NCBI GenBank assembly: GCA_018268735.1 | Contig: JAFDWA010000070.1 | Coordinates: 1 to 7,354, forward strand | Direction: 5' to 3' | Length of the DNA: 7,354 nt | From: Actinomycetota bacterium | Lineage (GTDB): Bacteria > Actinomycetota > Acidimicrobiia > Acidimicrobiales > Microtrichaceae | Part shown: positions 5,900-7,354 of the stretch, in pieces | How the letters are laid out: every line of letters starts with the position of its first letter | How positions within the stretch are numbered: the stretch's first letter is position 1 | Made by a program: the position numbers and the translations under genes | Notes under the pieces: model-generated | What the model was told of the DNA's origin: nothing | The model's database searches: none | What the model saw: the letters and a program-made list of their open reading frames with translations, nothing else

Positions 5900-5915
5900 G
5901 TGTCGAGTCGGACAC
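5900..5915. promoter_or_regulatory. Short inverted repeat in the divergent promoter region
   Basis: GTGTC-N6-GACAC lies between the divergent hydrolase and PPOX genes, 19 bases upstream of the hydrolase start. A shorter perfect palindrome, GTTGCAAC, lies at 5941-5948. Either could be an operator serving one or both genes, but short palindromes are common in GC-rich DNA. Confidence 0.2.
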
Positions 5916-5968
5916 AGGGCGTGGCAGTCTCGGGTGCACCGTTGCAACAGCTGCTGAGTGCAGCGGAG

Positions 5969-6028
5969 CCGGACAGAGGGCCCGACACAGAGCCCGACAC
6001 AGAGCCCAACACAGAACCCAACAGGAGG
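5969..6028 (+). repeat. Five head-to-tail 12-nt repeats before the PPOX gene
   Basis: Two exact CCCGACACAGAG units (5981-5992, 5993-6004) are followed by CCCAACACAGAA (6005-6016) and CCCAACAGGAGG (6017-6028). A diverged unit, CCGGACAGAGGG, precedes them at 5969-5980. The last unit contains the ribosome binding site AGGAGG (6023-6028), five bases before ATG 6034, so the array runs straight into the translation start. The unit length is a multiple of three but the array lies outside the predicted coding region. Confidence 0.85.
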
Positions 6029-6033
6029 ACACC

Positions 6034-6426
6034 ATGGCGCTCGACGCCGACCTCGCAGCCCTCGCGAAGGGGAAGAACTTCGCCGCGATCACCACGTTGA
6101 TGCCCGACGGCCAGCCGCAGACGCAGATCATCTGGGTGGATGTCGACGGTGACCGTCTCGTCGTCAACACCACCGTCGGTCGCCAGAAGTACCGCAACGT
6201 CCTGGCCGACCCGAGGATCACCGTCACCGTGTTCGAGGACGGCAACCCCTACCGCTACGTCGAGGCCCGTGGTGTGGTCGCATCGACCGAGGACGGCCCG
6301 TCGGCGGCTGCGAGCATCGACGCCCTGTCGGAGAAGTACACCGGCGGGCCCTACACCATGGGTCCGACCGACGAGCGGGTCATCTTGTCCATCGACGTCC
6401 GCCACGTCCACAAGAACGGCTTCTGA
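6034..6426 (+). CDS. PPOX-class flavoprotein, probably F420-dependent oxidoreductase (Rv1155-like)
   Basis: This 130-aa protein has the split-barrel fold signature of the pyridoxamine-phosphate-oxidase family: FAAITTLMPDGQPQTQIIWVDVDGD at the N-terminus, and GRQKYRNVLADPRITVTVFE (49-68), the cofactor phosphate-binding region with Lys52 and Arg54. It continues with YVEARGVV (75-82) and ends HVHKNGF. The short length and motif pattern fit the actinobacterial FDOR-B group that uses F420 (for example Rv1155), which reduces or binds flavin-like or tetrapyrrole-type substrates. The specific substrate is unknown. FMN or heme-derived ligands are alternatives within the superfamily. ATG 6034 follows AGGAGG by five bases. 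It diverges from the hydrolase gene and converges with the amidase gene. It is a soluble, likely dimeric protein with no signal peptide. Confidence 0.87.
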   Translation: MALDADLAALAKGKNFAAITTLMPDGQPQTQIIWVDVDGDRLVVNTTVGRQKYRNVLADPRITVTVFEDGNPYRYVEARGVVASTEDGPSAAASIDALSEKYTGGPYTMGPTDERVILSIDVRHVHKNGF

Positions 6427-6455
6427 ACCCATCGGCCACGCCCCGACGGAATCTG

Positions 6456-6492
6456 GGGGTCGAAATCGACAGGATGTGTCGATTGCGACCCC
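6456..6492. terminator. 16-bp hairpin between converging PPOX and amidase genes
   Basis: Arms 6456-6471 and 6477-6492 are reverse complements with one mismatch (6463 against 6485) around the 5-nt loop GGATG. The hairpin starts 30 bases after the PPOX stop and its far edge touches the amidase stop TAG (6494-6492, minus strand). It is placed to end both transcripts. No T-run follows on either side, which is common for actinobacterial hairpin terminators. Confidence 0.7.
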
Positions 6493-7354
6493 TATGTTCC
6501 GGTTGGGAAGGGGTTGTGGCCGGGGGCGACGAGCGGCCACGGGCGGACCTGTTCGAGCAGCTCGGCAACGCCGAGCGCCAGCCCGTCGGCCCAGCGGGGC
6601 GCGACCAGCTGCAGCCCCATGGGCACGCCCCGGTCGCCGAGGCCCATCGGCACGCTGACCGCCGGGTGCCCCGTCGAGTTGATGTCGGGGGTGTTCGTCA
6701 CGATGGCCGGATCGTCGGTGACGTCACCGGCGCTGGTCGGCAGCGGTCCCTCCGGCGCCCAGTCCTGCACGTTCACCGTCGGCAGCGCCAGCACCCCGTC
6801 GGGGCCGATCGCCGCGTCGATGCGAGTGCCGTGCTCGTGGCGGCGACGGTCGGCGGCCAGGTAGTCGTCGATGCTGACGGCGGAGCCGAAGCCGACCAGG
6901 AGTCGCAGCGACTCGTCGAGCTCGTCCCAGCGGTCGCGCTGTGCGGCGAGGCTCTGGGCGAGCTCGCAGGCAGCCATGACGAACCAGTCGGCGATCGCCT
7001 GGTCGTCCGAGGGCGAGGTGATGCGTTCGACGACGACGCCCTCTGAGGCGATTGCAGCGAGCGACGCCTCGTAGGCCGCCTCGACGACGGGGTCCACGTC
7101 AGCTCGGAAGGTGCGACACGCGAGCACGCGCGCCGGACGCGTCGGCTCGAGCAGCGCGGTGCCGGCAGGTGCGGACATCCAGTCGCCGGCGGCGCCGCCG
7201 TAGACCACGCGGGCCTGGTGGACGACATCCGCGACGGTGTGGCCGGTCACGCCCTGGGTCGACAGCTCGATCCAGCGTGGCAGCACGTTGCGACCGATCG
7301 CTCCCGTCGTCGGCTTGAGCCCGACGAGCCCGCACAGCGCGGCGGGGATCCGCA
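6492..7354 (-). CDS. Amidase-signature family enzyme (partial, 5' end off the right edge)
   Basis: The minus-strand frame is open from the right edge to TAG at 6494-6492, giving 286 complete codons of the C-terminal part. It begins RIPAALCGLVGLKPTTGAIG, which is the tail of the amidase signature (GGSxRxPAxxCGxxGLKPTxG). The catalytic Ser-Ser-Lys residues, including the nucleophile, lie at or beyond the edge. Downstream, GVTGHTVADVVHQARVVYG and the C-terminal block NSTGHPAVSVPMG...GVPMGLQLVAP are typical of the fold. Family members hydrolyse amides (or are GatA subunits of tRNA amidotransferase). No GatB or GatC neighbour is seen, which argues mildly against GatA. The substrate cannot be told. 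The in-frame GTG at 7286 is internal, not the true start, since family sequence continues upstream of it. Confidence 0.88.
   Translation of the reverse strand, partial: RIPAALCGLVGLKPTTGAIGRNVLPRWIELSTQGVTGHTVADVVHQARVVYGGAAGDWMSAPAGTALLEPTRPARVLACRTFRADVDPVVEAAYEASLAAIASEGVVVERITSPSDDQAIADWFVMAACELAQSLAAQRDRWDELDESLRLLVGFGSAVSIDDYLAADRRRHEHGTRIDAAIGPDGVLALPTVNVQDWAPEGPLPTSAGDVTDDPAIVTNTPDINSTGHPAVSVPMGLGDRGVPMGLQLVAPRWADGLALGVAELLEQVRPWPLVAPGHNPFPTGT

Noticed and set aside
5969..6028. Possible CRISPR array
   Set aside because: The units are only 12 nt and directly adjacent with no spacers; they are simple tandem repeats.
6474..7046. Plus-strand frame of 190 codons
   Set aside because: It is antisense to the amidase, which has clear signature motifs on the minus strand, and it starts within the hairpin terminator.

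Overview
This is a GC-rich window with dense, short-spaced genes, GAGGAG-type ribosome binding sites and an F420-type PPOX flavoprotein. Together these suggest a high-GC actinobacterium, possibly of the Acidimicrobiia, but the sequence does not fix species or family. There is no insertion sequence, phage gene or CRISPR array. The content looks chromosomal.

Layout from left to right: (1) On the minus strand, running off the left edge, is a secreted protein with a choice-of-anchor A-type domain. (2) A minus-strand nitrite-reduction block covers about 1017-3817. Read in transcription order it has a small AhpD/carboxymuconolactone-decarboxylase-type protein, then a membrane-anchored copper nitrite reductase (NirK) with an extra N-terminal cupredoxin domain, then a winged-helix regulator with a cysteine-rich C-terminal domain. 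The regulator start overlaps the nirK stop (TGATG), so the two are probably translationally coupled. (3) A plus-strand tRNA-Arg(CCU) lies at 3941-4016. (4) A Mn2+-sensing yybP-ykoY riboswitch precedes a plus-strand TMEM165/GDT1 (UPF0016) cation exporter gene. (5) A minus-strand HSL-type alpha/beta hydrolase follows. (6) A plus-strand PPOX/F420-type flavoprotein is preceded by 12-nt tandem repeats. (7) The C-terminal part of an amidase-signature enzyme, on the minus strand, runs off the right edge. It converges on the PPOX gene across a long hairpin.

Two units stand out. In the nirK unit, an anchored electron-carrier domain is joined to the reductase. The coupled regulator has cysteines that could hold an Fe-S cluster, which would allow sensing of NO or redox state, and a 17-bp perfect inverted repeat lies just inside the regulator gene. 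The reductase also lacks a histidine in the segment where the second catalytic histidine of NirK is expected. In the manganese unit, the leader shows the conserved riboswitch core, a hairpin that would hide the ribosome binding site of the exporter gene, and a competing hairpin that would free it. This fits translational control of Mn2+ efflux by Mn2+.

No stretch above 300 bases lacks a gene or RNA element. The larger gaps are 3242-3463 (nirK leader plus hairpins), 3818-3940 (upstream of the AhpD-like gene and the tRNA), 4017-4252 (mostly riboswitch) and 5882-6033 (divergent promoter region with tandem repeats).
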